From NCBI RefSeq assembly GCF_011694815.1, contig NZ_CP050177.1, positions 2,717,001 to 2,781,000 on the forward strand: a stretch of 64,000 nt of DNA, read 5' to 3'. A model generated the notes under the pieces. It did not search any database. It had not been told where the DNA came from and saw nothing but the letters and a program-made list of their open reading frames with translations. Source of the DNA: Streptomyces liangshanensis (lineage in GTDB: Bacteria; Actinomycetota; Actinomycetes; Streptomycetales; Streptomycetaceae). Positions 54,622 through 63,250 of the stretch are shown here, in pieces. Position 1 is the first letter of the stretch, and every line of letters starts with the position of its first letter. The translations under genes and the position numbers were made by a program.

Positions 54622-54629
54622 GTATGCGG

Positions 54630-54635
54630 ATGCTA
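54630..54635 (-). promoter_or_regulatory. -10 box TAGCAT of a leaderless-type start
   Basis: On the minus strand TAGCAT ends 8 nt before the DUF2079 ATG at 54621. Confidence 0.45.
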
Positions 54636-54652
54636 GGCATGGTGGGGGGTGA

Positions 54653-55474
54653 CTAGGCGGGCTTGACGGCCTCGATCAGGAAGCGTGTCGTCGTCGCGAC
54701 GAAGGGGCCGTCGGACGCGATACGGCGGTGCAGCTCCAGGAGCTGGTCCCGGTACCGCTCGACCGTGAAGCCGGGGACCATCCAGATCACCTTGCGCAGG
54801 AAGTAGACGACGGCGCCGATGTCGCGGAACTCGGTGCGCAGGGCGGCGGTCCGCAGGTCGACCACGTCGAGGCCGGCGGCCTCGGCCTCCTTCATCGCGC
54901 GGTCGGGGTCGCGGCCGGAGCGGATCTCGGGCGGCATCGGGCCGAGGAAGTACTCGACGAGCTCGAAGACGCTGGCCGGTCCGACCTCCTGGGAGAGGTA
55001 GGTGCCGCCGGGGCGCAGCACCCGGGCGATCTCGTCCCACCAGGCCCGTACGGGGTGGCGGCTGACGACCAGGTCGAAGGCGGCGTCGCCGAACGGCAGC
55101 GGGGGTTCGTCCTGGTCGGCGACGAGCGCGACGCCGAGGGGGTGGAGCAGGGCGGTGGCGCGGGCGATGTTGGGGGGCCAGGACTCGGTGGCGACGGTGA
55201 GCGCGGGGCCGGGCCGGGCGCCTTCCCCGGCAACTCCCCCGGCGGCTTCCCGGGCGCCTGCCAGTGCTTCGGCCAGGACTTCGCCGCCGCCGGTCTGGAG
55301 GTCGAGGGCGGCGGTGGCGCGGGACAGCCGGTCGGCGAGCAGGCGGGCGTAACGCCACTCGGGGCGCTCCTCGGTGGCCCGGCCGTCGAGCCAGGAGAAG
55401 TCCCAGCCGTCCACGGACGCGGCCTCGGCCTCCGCGATCAGTTCTTCGAAGGTGCGGGCACCGGTGTCGGACAT
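54653..55474 (-). CDS. SAM-dependent methyltransferase
   Basis: A 273-aa soluble class I methyltransferase. The SAM-site glycine loop is ALDLQTGGGEVLA (about 55-67), followed by the acidic residue region (LTVATESWPPN), motif IV (AFDLVVSRHPV) and motif VI (RVLRPGGTYLSQEVG). The C-terminal part (AALRTEFRDIGAVVYFLRKVIWMVPGF) resembles UbiE/YxbB-like proteins. The acceptor is unknown. CACGAT lies 6 nt before ATG 55474, similar to but not matching the leaderless pattern. It lies between the DUF2079 gene and the pilus locus without obvious link to either. Confidence 0.9.
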   Translation of the reverse strand: MSDTGARTFEELIAEAEAASVDGWDFSWLDGRATEERPEWRYARLLADRLSRATAALDLQTGGGEVLAEALAGAREAAGGVAGEGARPGPALTVATESWPPNIARATALLHPLGVALVADQDEPPLPFGDAAFDLVVSRHPVRAWWDEIARVLRPGGTYLSQEVGPASVFELVEYFLGPMPPEIRSGRDPDRAMKEAEAAGLDVVDLRTAALRTEFRDIGAVVYFLRKVIWMVPGFTVERYRDQLLELHRRIASDGPFVATTTRFLIEAVKPA

Positions 55475-55575
55475 GGGCCGATCGTGGCATCGGGCGCGCG
55501 AGTTGGCGACTGTTTTCACACGCCTCACGGCTTCCGGAGGCGTTCCGGAGGCGTTCCGCGTCTGTCGGCGGTCCG

Positions 55576-56367
55576 CTACCCGGTCGCGAGGCCGGCGGCG
55601 AGCAGGCCGAGGAAGGCTCCGGCGATCATGAACGGGCCGAAGGGGAGGGTGAGGCCGCGGGTTGTCCGGTGGCGCAGCATCAGGGCGGAGCCGTACACCG
55701 AGCCCAGCAGGAAGCCGGCGAACGCGCCGGCGAACAACACGCCCCAGCCGTACCAGCCGAGGGCCACCCCGAGGACGAGGGCGAGCTTGACGTCGCCGAA
55801 GCCGAGGCCCTTCGGGTTGACCAGGAAGAGGACGAAGTAGCAGGCCCCGAGGGCGAGTCCGCCGAGGAGCGAGGTCGGCCAGGAGCCTCCGCCGGGGCCC
55901 CCGTCGCCGGGGAGCAGCGCGACGAAGCCGAGCAGGGCGGCGGTGGCGGCGGCCAGCGGGAGGGTCAGTACGTCGGGGAGGCGGCGGACGGCGAGGTCCA
56001 CGCGGGCGAGGAGGACGGCGAAGGGCACGAGCAGGAGCCACACGGCGAGTTCGGGCCGGGGACCGGTGGCGGCGGCGAGGGCGGCGCACGCGAGAGCGGT
56101 GACGGCGGGGAGGAGGCGGGAGGGGGCGTAGGGGGCCCCGTCGGGCTCGCCGCCGTTGTGCGCGCCGCTGTCGCAGGGGGCGCAGCGGGGGGTGCCGAGC
56201 CAGCCTGCCGCCGGGCCGGTGATCGGGTGGCCGGCCGGGCAGCGGGCGCGCCAGGCCTCCTCGGGCGCGACCGCGAGCCGGTACGCGGCGCGCGGCACGA
56301 GCAGCCCGGCGGCGGCGCCCCAGAGGGCGGCTGCGGCGATCAGCGTGGCGTACACGTCTCCGACCAT
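55576..56367 (-). CDS. prepilin peptidase (A24, TadV/CpaA type)
   Basis: A 263-aa membrane aspartyl protease with six to seven helices that cuts the short leader of Flp pilin. The catalytic Asp residues are in LARVDLAVRRLPD and GFGDVKLA (GxGDxK motif). A cytoplasmic loop holds RCPAGHP and PRCAPC, similar to the zinc-binding Cys set of PilD. The start at 56367 has GGAG 9 nt upstream. It is divergent from the DUF192 gene across only 29 bp. The substrate is most likely the Flp pilin encoded at 58799-59032. Confidence 0.9.
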   Translation of the reverse strand: MVGDVYATLIAAAALWGAAAGLLVPRAAYRLAVAPEEAWRARCPAGHPITGPAAGWLGTPRCAPCDSGAHNGGEPDGAPYAPSRLLPAVTALACAALAAATGPRPELAVWLLLVPFAVLLARVDLAVRRLPDVLTLPLAAATAALLGFVALLPGDGGPGGGSWPTSLLGGLALGACYFVLFLVNPKGLGFGDVKLALVLGVALGWYGWGVLFAGAFAGFLLGSVYGSALMLRHRTTRGLTLPFGPFMIAGAFLGLLAAGLATG

Positions 56368-56384
56368 AGAGCGCCGCTCCGGTC

Positions 56385-56390
56385 TACGGT
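56385..56390 (+). promoter_or_regulatory. -10 box TACGGT of a leaderless-type start
   Basis: TACGGT ends 6 nt before the DUF192 ATG at 56397, within the 29-bp gap between divergent genes. Confidence 0.45.
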
Positions 56391-56396
56391 CGGGGC

Positions 56397-56786
56397 ATGG
56401 GGAACTGGCGCGATGGCAGGGGCACGTTGACGATTCCGGCCGGGGTGGGTGACGGGGGCGTGGATCCGGAGGCGGGCCGGGAGGTGGCGCTGGAGATCGC
56501 CGCGTCGTACGGGGCTCGGCGACGGGGTCTGCTGGGGCGGGACGGGATCGACGGCGCGTTGCTGATCACTCCGTGCGGGAGCGTGCACACGTTCCGGATG
56601 CGCTTCGCGATCGATGTGGCGTACCTGGACCGGGAGTTGCGGGTCCTCGACGTCCACACGCTGAGGCCGGGCCGCCTGCCCCTGCCCCGCCTGCGGGCCC
56701 GCCATGTGCTGGAGGCGGAGGCGGGCGCGATGGCCGGGTGGGGGGTACGGGTGGGAACGCGGGTGGCGGTGCGGGCGGCCGGGTGA
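56397..56786 (+). CDS. DUF192 protein
   Basis: A 129-aa protein of the DUF192 beta-barrel family. The conserved parts are ASYGARRRGLLGRDGIDGALLITPCGSVHTFRMRFAIDVAYLD (in sections, residues 36-78) and the C-terminal AEAGAMAGWGVRVG. The family is found near Tad and other secretion loci and its function is unknown. Relatives in other bacteria are exported, but this one lacks a signal peptide. It is inserted in the opposite direction within the pilus cluster. Confidence 0.85.
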   Translation: MGNWRDGRGTLTIPAGVGDGGVDPEAGREVALEIAASYGARRRGLLGRDGIDGALLITPCGSVHTFRMRFAIDVAYLDRELRVLDVHTLRPGRLPLPRLRARHVLEAEAGAMAGWGVRVGTRVAVRAAG

Positions 56787-56816
56787 CGGAACCCCGCCGG
56801 TGGGGGCGGGGTTCCG
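56787..56816. terminator. hairpin between the DUF192 and OmpA-like genes
   Basis: CGGAACCCCGCC, 6-nt loop, GGCGGGGTTCCG: a perfect 12-bp stem starting directly after the DUF192 stop, between convergent genes. Confidence 0.8.
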
Positions 56817-56839
56817 TGTGCGGTCAGTCGGTGCGGCGG

Positions 56840-57487
56840 TCAGTCGTTGCGCGGGAAGGAGACCTCCACGCGGCGGTTCTTCTTGCGGCCTTCCTCGGTG
56901 GCGTTGTCCGCGATGGGGTAGTCCTCGCCGTAGCCACGGATCTCGTACGTGATGCCGGCGGACGCCAACTCCTCGTCCAGGACACCGTGCACGGCCTCGG
57001 CGCGCTGCTTGGAGAGCACGTCGCCGTGCGCCGACGAACCGAGGTTGTCCGTGAAGCCGAACACGCGGACCTTGGTGGAGCCCTGCTGCTTGATCTCGTC
57101 GGCGATGGCGGCGATGCGGGAGGTGGCCGCGGGGGACAGCTTGGCGCTGTCCTTGCCGAAGAGGACTTCGGCCTGGAGGGCGAACTTGACGTTCTCGTTG
57201 GTGTCCTCGCGGCGTTCCTCGCCGCCCTCGGTCTCGACGATGGAGATGATGTCGAGGACCTTGGCGGGCGCGAGGGTGGCGCCGTCGCGCAGCTTGAGGC
57301 CGGGGGCGGCGGAGTCGACGCGTGGCGGCGGGGAGGTCGACCCGGTCCCGGGCGGCACACTCGGCCCGTCGTCGGCGCGGGCGGCGGGGGCGAGGGTGAA
57401 GTGCAGGCCGGCGAGGAGGAGGGCGGCGGCGAGGGTGGTGGTCAGGGGGTGGGGGGTGGGGCGTGCGGGGGGTGTCGGGGCACGCAT
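56840..57487 (-). CDS. secreted OmpA-like protein
   Basis: A 215-aa exported protein with a signal peptide (1-38, ending PAARA) and a C-terminal OmpA-like peptidoglycan-binding domain (about 105-215; VLFGKDSAKLSP, VRVFGFTDNLGSSAHGDVLSKQRAEAV, GYGEDYPIADNATEEGRKKNRRVEVSF). The Asp and Arg that hold diaminopimelate in OmpA domains are kept. In a Gram-positive host it may anchor the Tad apparatus to the wall. The start overlaps the lipoprotein stop (TGATG), so both are coupled. Confidence 0.9.
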   Translation of the reverse strand: MRAPTPPARPTPHPLTTTLAAALLLAGLHFTLAPAARADDGPSVPPGTGSTSPPPRVDSAAPGLKLRDGATLAPAKVLDIISIVETEGGEERREDTNENVKFALQAEVLFGKDSAKLSPAATSRIAAIADEIKQQGSTKVRVFGFTDNLGSSAHGDVLSKQRAEAVHGVLDEELASAGITYEIRGYGEDYPIADNATEEGRKKNRRVEVSFPRND

Positions 57488-58083
57488 CAGGAGATCGCAA
57501 TCGTCGCGGTGGGCATCAGGGGTACCTGGAGGTCGACCTCGGACGTGCCCTCCGGAGGCGCGGGGAACTGAGCGTAGAACGAAACGCTCTCACCGGCCTT
57601 CACACCAGTGATGCCGGTGGTCGTCAAAGGGAAGCCGTCCGTGTCCCGCAGCACGTAGTAGCGCTTCTTCTGCCCCTTGTCCACCAGAGTTGTCCCGCCG
57701 AGCGACGGCCCGGTGCGCTTGACCTGGGTCTCCTGACCGCTCCACTGGGTCGGCGCGTAGATCTGCTTGCTGGTGGTGTTCTTGATGCTTCCGGTGACCG
57801 TGAGGAATCCCCCCTCGTCACGGGCCGCGGTGTTGACCACGAACTGGAATCCGTTGCTGCCGTTGATCGTCGCCAGGGTCGTGGTGGTGTCCGGGACGGT
57901 GGGACCGTCCGTTCCCTCCTCCTTCGGCGTCTCCTCCTTGGGAGCCGTCGAAGGGGCCCCGCTCGCGGGTTCCTTGCCGTCTTCGCCACTACTGCCGCAA
58001 GCGGTCAAGGAGAAGCCCAAGGCCACCACGGCCAGGGCGGTACCGACCGACCTGCGCGCCTTCACTCCACGCCACATGCTCAT
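57487..58083 (-). CDS. lipoprotein of the Tad locus, 198 aa
   Basis: A lipobox LTACGS follows a hydrophobic signal region (about 14-28), placing the mature N-terminal Cys near residue 29. A disordered Pro/Glu/Thr linker (35-65) is followed by a beta-rich domain (about 66-198; FVVNTAARDEGGFLTVTGSIKNTTSKQ, GKNxxYYVLRD-type strands) like the DUF4352/Ig-type extracellular folds. Function unknown; coupling to the OmpA-like gene suggests a common role at the cell surface. Confidence 0.8.
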   Translation of the reverse strand: MSMWRGVKARRSVGTALAVVALGFSLTACGSSGEDGKEPASGAPSTAPKEETPKEEGTDGPTVPDTTTTLATINGSNGFQFVVNTAARDEGGFLTVTGSIKNTTSKQIYAPTQWSGQETQVKRTGPSLGGTTLVDKGQKKRYYVLRDTDGFPLTTTGITGVKAGESVSFYAQFPAPPEGTSEVDLQVPLMPTATIAIS

Positions 58084-58112
58084 GAGTGCTTTTCCTCTTC
58101 ATTCACTCGCGG

Positions 58113-58796
58113 TCAGTCCTGGGCCAGTCGGACGGAGAATAGGTCGGCCATGTCCATGCCCACAGGCAGGGCAAGGTCTTGCGGGTCAATGTGCCACTCC
58201 ATGTCGCCGCACGCGAGGTCTCCTGGCGAGGGCGGCTCGGCGGGATCACCGGGCTCGTCCCCGTCGCCGGGCTCTTCGGCGTCACCGGGCTCTTCCGCGT
58301 CACCGGGGGGCGGCTCCTCCGCCTCCTCGGATGGCGTGAAGGAGCAGCGCGGCTCGACGACGGCGGTGGCGTGTGCCGTGGCGTGCTTGCTCTCGGTCCC
58401 GGGCAGGATGCTGTCGCCCATGGACTGCTGTGTGATGACCTGGACCGTGAATCCCCAGCGGTCGGTCAGCCTGTCGCAGGTCTGGACGTTCGCGCCGTTC
58501 TGCCCCGCGAAGTCACCCGCGGCCGCGCAGCCGTCGGCGTAGTCGGTGGGCAGTTCTCCACCGAAAAGGTCCTCGAGATATCCGGGCGTGAGCAAGTCCT
58601 CGAGAAAGAGGAACTGGAACTCGTCCCGTGACTCCTGCGCCGCCGCCAACGCCGCCGCGTCCGCGGCCGATTGGGCGCCGTTGCGCGTCGCGCCCGCCTG
58701 GCCGACCGCGAACAGCGCGAGCGCGAGAAAGAGCAGGCCCGCCACCGTCACGACATAGAGCGGTGCCGCCTGCCCAGACTCACGCGACGCGCGCAC
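58113..58796 (-). CDS. TadE/TadG-like minor pilin
   Basis: A 227-aa protein starting with a short basic region and one hydrophobic segment (about 8-35, GQAAPLYVVTVAGLLFLALALFAVG) followed by AGATRNGAQSAADAAALAAAQESRDEF, the usual TadE/TadG start. The C-terminal third has an acidic repeat (GDAEEPGDAEEPGDGDEPGD). Four or more Cys could pair outside the cell. GTG 58796 lies 2 nt after the pilin stop codon, so it is translated with the pilin. Possibly an assembly initiator or tip protein. Confidence 0.8.
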   Translation of the reverse strand: MRASRESGQAAPLYVVTVAGLLFLALALFAVGQAGATRNGAQSAADAAALAAAQESRDEFQFLFLEDLLTPGYLEDLFGGELPTDYADGCAAAGDFAGQNGANVQTCDRLTDRWGFTVQVITQQSMGDSILPGTESKHATAHATAVVEPRCSFTPSEEAEEPPPGDAEEPGDAEEPGDGDEPGDPAEPPSPGDLACGDMEWHIDPQDLALPVGMDMADLFSVRLAQD

Positions 58797-58798
58797 CG

Positions 58799-59032
58799 TC
58801 AACCGCCGAGGATTTCGCCGACCTTGGTGGTGAGGCCATTCGCGATATTGTCCGCCACGCCCGACCCCACCAACGCCGCGATGATCAACGCCACCAGCAC
58901 GATCACGCCGACATACTCGACCGCGCCCTGGCCTTTGTCGGGGTGGCGTTTCATTGTGGTGATCGCCGTGTTCGTCCAGGTGGCGACGTAGTGTTTGGTC
59001 GCGGTGGCGGCTTTTCGCGGGATGTTCGGCAT
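58799..59032 (-). CDS. flp: Flp-type major pilin
   Basis: A 77-aa pilin precursor. The type IVb cleavage motif G/XXXXEY is present as KG/QGAVEYVG (cut after Gly34), followed by a hydrophobic helix (VIVLVALIIAALVGSG) and a short tail (VADNIANGLTTKVGEIL). The leader is unusually long and rather neutral. GGAGGGG lies 7 nt before ATG 59032. Its helix should form the pilus core after cutting by the A24 peptidase. Confidence 0.93.
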   Translation of the reverse strand: MPNIPRKAATATKHYVATWTNTAITTMKRHPDKGQGAVEYVGVIVLVALIIAALVGSGVADNIANGLTTKVGEILGG

Positions 59033-59214
59033 GGCGGTCCCCTCCGGTGTCGGCCGGCCGGGTGCCGGTCGGCTCGTGCGTTTCCTGTGGGCCGCGCGCG
59101 CTACCGGCTTCCTCCTGGCCGGTCGCACGCGTGACATGAGAAACGTACGCCGGGGCAGCCCCTCTCGCCATGGGTCCTCGGGCCCAACGCCGGGCCCAGC
59201 AAGGGGTGGCGGGA

Positions 59215-59925
59215 TCAGTCATGGCGGTGCGCACCTCCCGGGGCGGCGCCGTACCACCGGGCGATCGCCTCACCGCGGTTGCGCGCGTTCAGCTTGGCGA
59301 AGATCCGGTTGATGTGATTCTTCACCGTCTTCTGACTGATGAAGCACGCCGCGGCGATTTGCTGATTGGTCATTCCCGACGCGATCAAGTCCATGATCTC
59401 CCCCTCCCGCCGGCTCAACTCCGTTGACAGGACAGCGGGTGACAACGCCTGCCCCCCGGAAGAATGTCCCACATTCGATTGCGCGTGCAAAGGGCGTTGC
59501 GTGAATTGACGTACATTCGCCAGCAGCGCCCCCGCCGCCGAGTGGCTGAAATGCGCGCGTCCCGCCCTGATGTCCCCCACCGCCCGCACCAGTTGGTCCG
59601 CCGAGAACTCGCCGTGGACGAGATACCCGCCCGCGCCGCGCCGGAGCGCCTCGTACACGGTCTCGTTCTCGTGGCTGTAGGTCAGCATCAGGACGGGGGC
59701 CAGCGGGACCAGGCGGGGCAGCGCGGTCAGACCGTCCACGCCCGGCATCCGCACGTCCAGCAGGATGACGTCAGGGCGGTGGCGTACGGCCTGCTCGTAG
59801 GCCTCCCGGCCGTCGGCGGCCTCCGCGACCACCTCTATGTCGTCGCGCCCCGACAACAGGGCCGCCAGACCCGCCCGTACCACCGGGTTGTCGTCCGCGA
59901 CCACGATCCGCAAGGGAGGCGGCAT
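59215..59925 (-). CDS. NarL/LuxR-type response regulator
   Basis: A 236-aa regulator with a receiver domain (1-120; acidic pair DD 11-12, phospho-acceptor Asp57 in ILLDVRMPG, Lys replaced by His in YLVHGEF) and a LuxR-type HTH (about 168-230; LSRREGEIMDLIASGMTNQQIAAACFISQKTVKNHINRIF in sections). The missing switch Lys is unusual and could change activation. It starts one base after the kinase stop codon. The pair sits between pilin and TadC genes, so control of pilus production is likely but inferred. Confidence 0.92.
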   Translation of the reverse strand: MPPPLRIVVADDNPVVRAGLAALLSGRDDIEVVAEAADGREAYEQAVRHRPDVILLDVRMPGVDGLTALPRLVPLAPVLMLTYSHENETVYEALRRGAGGYLVHGEFSADQLVRAVGDIRAGRAHFSHSAAGALLANVRQFTQRPLHAQSNVGHSSGGQALSPAVLSTELSRREGEIMDLIASGMTNQQIAAACFISQKTVKNHINRIFAKLNARNRGEAIARWYGAAPGGAHRHD

Positions 59926-59926
59926 C

Positions 59927-61210
59927 TCACGGGCTCCTCTCCGGCAGCGCGGTGTCCGCCGGGCCCAGTGCGGCGGAGGGGAGTTCGAGGCGTACCTCCG
60001 TGCCGTTCGCCGCCGCTCCCCTGCCGATGCGGATACGGGCCCCGATCGACGCGGCCCGCTCCACCATGCCGACCATGCCGAAGTGGCCCGTCCTGGCGAG
60101 GGAGTCGAGGGAGATGTCCGGGGGGAGGCCGGGGCCGTCGTCGTACACGCTGATCCGCAGGACGTCCCCCGTCAGCCCCGCCGAGACCGAGATCGCGCCC
60201 GGGTTCGCGTGCCGGTGGGCGTTGTCCATCGCCTCGGACGCGATCGTCAGCGCGTGCCGGGCGGCCGTCGGCGGGAGCAGCGGCGCGGCGGTGTCGCCCA
60301 GCCGGTGGAAGGTCGCCCGGACGCCGTGCCGGTTCGCGAAACGGTCGGTACGGGAGCGGAGTTCGGCCAGGATGTCCACGCCGTCCGCCGGGTGGGGCGA
60401 GGTGCCGCCGGGAACCGTCCTGAGGTCCGCCAGCAGCTCCCGTGACTCCGCCGCCGCGCGCCGGGCCGCGCGGGCCACCAGGCGGGCCTGGTGGTTGACC
60501 GTGGCCGGGTCCGCGCGGTCCACCGTGCTCGCCAGGCCCTCCGCCGCCATCGCCAGGCCGTGCAGGGTCTTGGCCACCGAGTCGTGCATCTCCCGGGCCA
60601 GGCGGGCGCGTTCCTCCTCGACCGCCTCGTGCGCCGCGAGCCGCGCGCGGGCCTCGGTGAGGGCCTGGCTCGCCATGCCGAAGCCCAGCACCAGGTTGCG
60701 CAGCGTGCTGCCCACCGCGCCCGCGATGACGCAGAGCCCGGGAAGGAAGAGGGCGTTGAAGCCCGCGTCCACCTCGCTGTTGACGGCGTACGCGGCGGCG
60801 ATGACCAGCGATTGGAGGACGGCGAAGAGGGCCGCGCCGCGCCAGCCGTACACCAGCCCGGCCAGCAGCGGGGTGCAGATCGTGACGTACGCGAGCGTCG
60901 AGTCGGGCGAGGCCGTCGCGAGCAGGAGCGCGCCGAAGCAGGTGTCGGCGGCGAGCAGCGCCGGGTGGCGCAGGAGGACGGGGCCGAAGCGTTCCCAGTC
61001 GCGGAGCAGGACGTACGACACCATGAAGGTGACCAGCACCGCCGAACCGACCAGCCAGGTCGCCGGTGTGGTCGTCGCGCGGTCGAGGGCGAAGGGCGCG
61101 GCGAGCGCGGTCATCGCGAGGCGGAAGCCGAAGGTCTGGCGGCAGAGCGCCTGGAGGGCGTTGACCTGGATGGGGAGCGGCGGGACGTGCGGTGCCGCGG
61201 TCGCCGTCAT
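59927..61210 (-). CDS. sensor histidine kinase (HisKA_3, NarX/DesK type)
   Basis: A 427-aa membrane sensor with five to six hydrophobic segments (about 25-175), then the dimerisation domain with phospho-acceptor His209 (RLAREMHDSVAKTLHG) and an ATPase domain with N box (ASEAMDNAHRHANPG) and G boxes (YDDGPGLPP, FGMVGMVERAASIGARI). No extracellular sensor domain is visible, so the membrane helices probably sense the signal. Its partner is the response regulator gene that follows. It lies 54 bp from the TadC gene in the same direction, so it may be transcribed with the tad genes. Confidence 0.94.
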   Translation of the reverse strand: MTATAAPHVPPLPIQVNALQALCRQTFGFRLAMTALAAPFALDRATTTPATWLVGSAVLVTFMVSYVLLRDWERFGPVLLRHPALLAADTCFGALLLATASPDSTLAYVTICTPLLAGLVYGWRGAALFAVLQSLVIAAAYAVNSEVDAGFNALFLPGLCVIAGAVGSTLRNLVLGFGMASQALTEARARLAAHEAVEEERARLAREMHDSVAKTLHGLAMAAEGLASTVDRADPATVNHQARLVARAARRAAAESRELLADLRTVPGGTSPHPADGVDILAELRSRTDRFANRHGVRATFHRLGDTAAPLLPPTAARHALTIASEAMDNAHRHANPGAISVSAGLTGDVLRISVYDDGPGLPPDISLDSLARTGHFGMVGMVERAASIGARIRIGRGAAANGTEVRLELPSAALGPADTALPERSP

Positions 61211-61264
61211 GAGGGCGCCTCCCTTCGGGTCCGGTGGTCGCTCGTGCTGCCTGTCAACGCCTCG

Positions 61265-62170
61265 TCAGCCCGAGAGGACACTTCCGAAGTCGACCCCGGA
61301 GCCGTAGTAGAAGCTCAGGACGATCAGGATCATGGTGGCCGGGAGCATCACCATCGTGACGACGAGCGTGGTCTTCGGCACCGCCTGCGCGGCGGTGCGC
61401 CGGGCGTTCTGGGCGTCGGTACGGCGCATGTCGTTGGCGATCTGGATGAGCGTGTCGACGATGGGGGCGCCCAGCTCCTCGCCCTGCTGGAGGGCGGTGA
61501 CGAACATCGACACCTGCTCGGAGGCGTTGCGCCTGCGGAGCTGGTCGAAGGCCTCGCGGCGGCTGACGCCCATGTCCATCTGCCGCAGGGTGATGCGCAG
61601 TTCGTCGGACCAGGGGCCGGTGTACTTGTCGGCGACGCGTTCCAGGGCCTGCCGGAATCCGAGTCCCGCCGAGACGACGACCGCGAGGACGTCGAGGAAG
61701 TCGGGCAGGGTCCGCTCGATGTCGGCCTTCCGCCGGCGCACGTGCGCCCGGATGATGACGTCGGGCCAGACCAGGCCGAAGGTGAGCGCGACCACCGCGA
61801 TGACGGGCTGGCCGCGCGCGATCATCCCGAGCGCGGCGAAGGCGCCGAGGATGCCGTAGACGGCCCGGCGGGCGGCGAAGCGGTCGACGGTGATGCCGCC
61901 CGGGTTGCCCGCCATGTCGAGGCGGCGGCGCAGGGCGTCGACCCGCTTGGGGCCCATCATGCCGAGCACGGCGGGGGCCCAGCGCATGCCGAGGCGGTCG
62001 ATGCCGGAGCCCACGGCCGTCGTACGGGTGGCGCCGACCTCCAGGGCCACCGCCAGGTCGCCGGGGAGGCGGGCGTCCGCGCGGTAGAGGCGGATGCCGT
62101 GGAAGACGCCGTACACCGCCACGCCCATCGCGACGGCGAGCAGGAGACCCAGTCCCATTCCCGATCCCAT
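61265..62170 (-). CDS. tadC: TadC-type pilus assembly membrane protein (T2SSF)
   Basis: A 301-aa inner-membrane platform protein of the GspF/T2SSF class. One N-terminal helix, two helices at about 110-145, a cytoplasmic domain with DVLAVVVSAGLGFRQALERVADKYTGPWSDELR, and a C-terminal helix (LVVTMVMLPATMILIVLSFYYG). It pairs with TadB as the core that the TadA ATPase acts on. It is co-directional with TadB, which ends 55 bp upstream. Confidence 0.9.
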   Translation of the reverse strand: MGSGMGLGLLLAVAMGVAVYGVFHGIRLYRADARLPGDLAVALEVGATRTTAVGSGIDRLGMRWAPAVLGMMGPKRVDALRRRLDMAGNPGGITVDRFAARRAVYGILGAFAALGMIARGQPVIAVVALTFGLVWPDVIIRAHVRRRKADIERTLPDFLDVLAVVVSAGLGFRQALERVADKYTGPWSDELRITLRQMDMGVSRREAFDQLRRRNASEQVSMFVTALQQGEELGAPIVDTLIQIANDMRRTDAQNARRTAAQAVPKTTLVVTMVMLPATMILIVLSFYYGSGVDFGSVLSG

Positions 62171-62224
62171 CAGTTGTCCCTTCCGTCCCTTCGGTCCGGT
62201 CTTCCCGCCCTCACGTCGGACCTG

Positions 62225-63166
62225 TCAGACCTGGATCCGGGACATGCGGCGGATCAGGAGATACCCGGCGGCGTACATCGCGAACGCGACGATCGTGCCG
62301 ATCTGGCCGATCACCGAGCCCGTCATCTTGTCCAGGGCGCCCGGGGCCATGGCGTTGATCATCAGGAGGAAGCCGAGGCCGAGCAGGGGCACCGCGAGGG
62401 CCGTGACCTTGACCTGGGCCAGCATGGTCGTGACCTCCCTGCGGGTCTCCTTGCGTTCCTCCAGCGTCTCGGTGAGGTTGCGCAGGGAGCTGACGATCTG
62501 GCCGCCCGCCCGGCTGGAGAGCACCACCGTGGTGACCAGGACGACCAGTTCGCGGGACGGCAGCCGGTCGGCCAGTTCGCCCAGCGCGTCGTCGAGGGAG
62601 TGGCCGATGTTGAGCTGGTCGGCGACCCTGCGCAGTTCCTCGCCGGCCGGGTTGTCGAGCTCCTCGGCGGCCATCGCCAGCGCCGTGCGCATCGCCAGGC
62701 CCGCGTGGGTGGCGTTGGCCAGGACGCGGGTCAGCTCGGGTAGTTGGCCGATGAACGCCTCCGTACGCCTCACCCGCTGCCAGTTGAGGAAGGCGTTGCC
62801 GCCCCACAGGCCGACCAGCGCGGCCAGGAACCCGAAGAACGGGGCGAAGACGGCGCCGACGACGAAGTAGAGGGCGAGGAGGCCGGCCGCCACGTAGACC
62901 ACGTACTCGCCGGGGGTGAGGTCGAGGCCCGTCGCGGCGATCTTCCGTTCGACGCGCTTGCCCGTGGTGGTCCCGCGCAGCCGCCGGTCGATGCCGGTGA
63001 ACCGGCGGCGGCGGCCGGTGTCGGCCGCGATCTGGCCCGTGTGGGTCATGCGCTCGATGAGCGCCTGGCGTTGTGCCCTGCCCGACGCGTAGACGTGCAC
63101 GCCGGCGACGGCGAGCACACCCGTGGACAGGGTGAGGCCGACCGTCAGGAGCGGGAGGTTGACCAT
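62225..63166 (-). CDS. tadB: TadB-type pilus assembly membrane protein (T2SSF)
   Basis: A 313-aa GspF-class protein with an N-terminal helix (about 6-26), a central helix pair (about 88-125, YVVYVAAGLLALYFVVGAVFAPFFGFLAALVGLWGG), the cytoplasmic T2SSF domain (QLPELTRVLANATHAGLAMRTALAMAAEEL) and C-terminal helices. It partners TadC. The TadA gene lies just upstream with an 84-nt gap. Confidence 0.9.
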   Translation of the reverse strand: MVNLPLLTVGLTLSTGVLAVAGVHVYASGRAQRQALIERMTHTGQIAADTGRRRRFTGIDRRLRGTTTGKRVERKIAATGLDLTPGEYVVYVAAGLLALYFVVGAVFAPFFGFLAALVGLWGGNAFLNWQRVRRTEAFIGQLPELTRVLANATHAGLAMRTALAMAAEELDNPAGEELRRVADQLNIGHSLDDALGELADRLPSRELVVLVTTVVLSSRAGGQIVSSLRNLTETLEERKETRREVTTMLAQVKVTALAVPLLGLGFLLMINAMAPGALDKMTGSVIGQIGTIVAFAMYAAGYLLIRRMSRIQV

Positions 63167-63250
63167 GGCGTACGGACCTTCTCGGTGGGCGGGACAAGGG
63201 GCGGGGTGCGGGGTGCGAGGGCCGGGTGCGGGGTGCGGGTCGCGGGCGCG

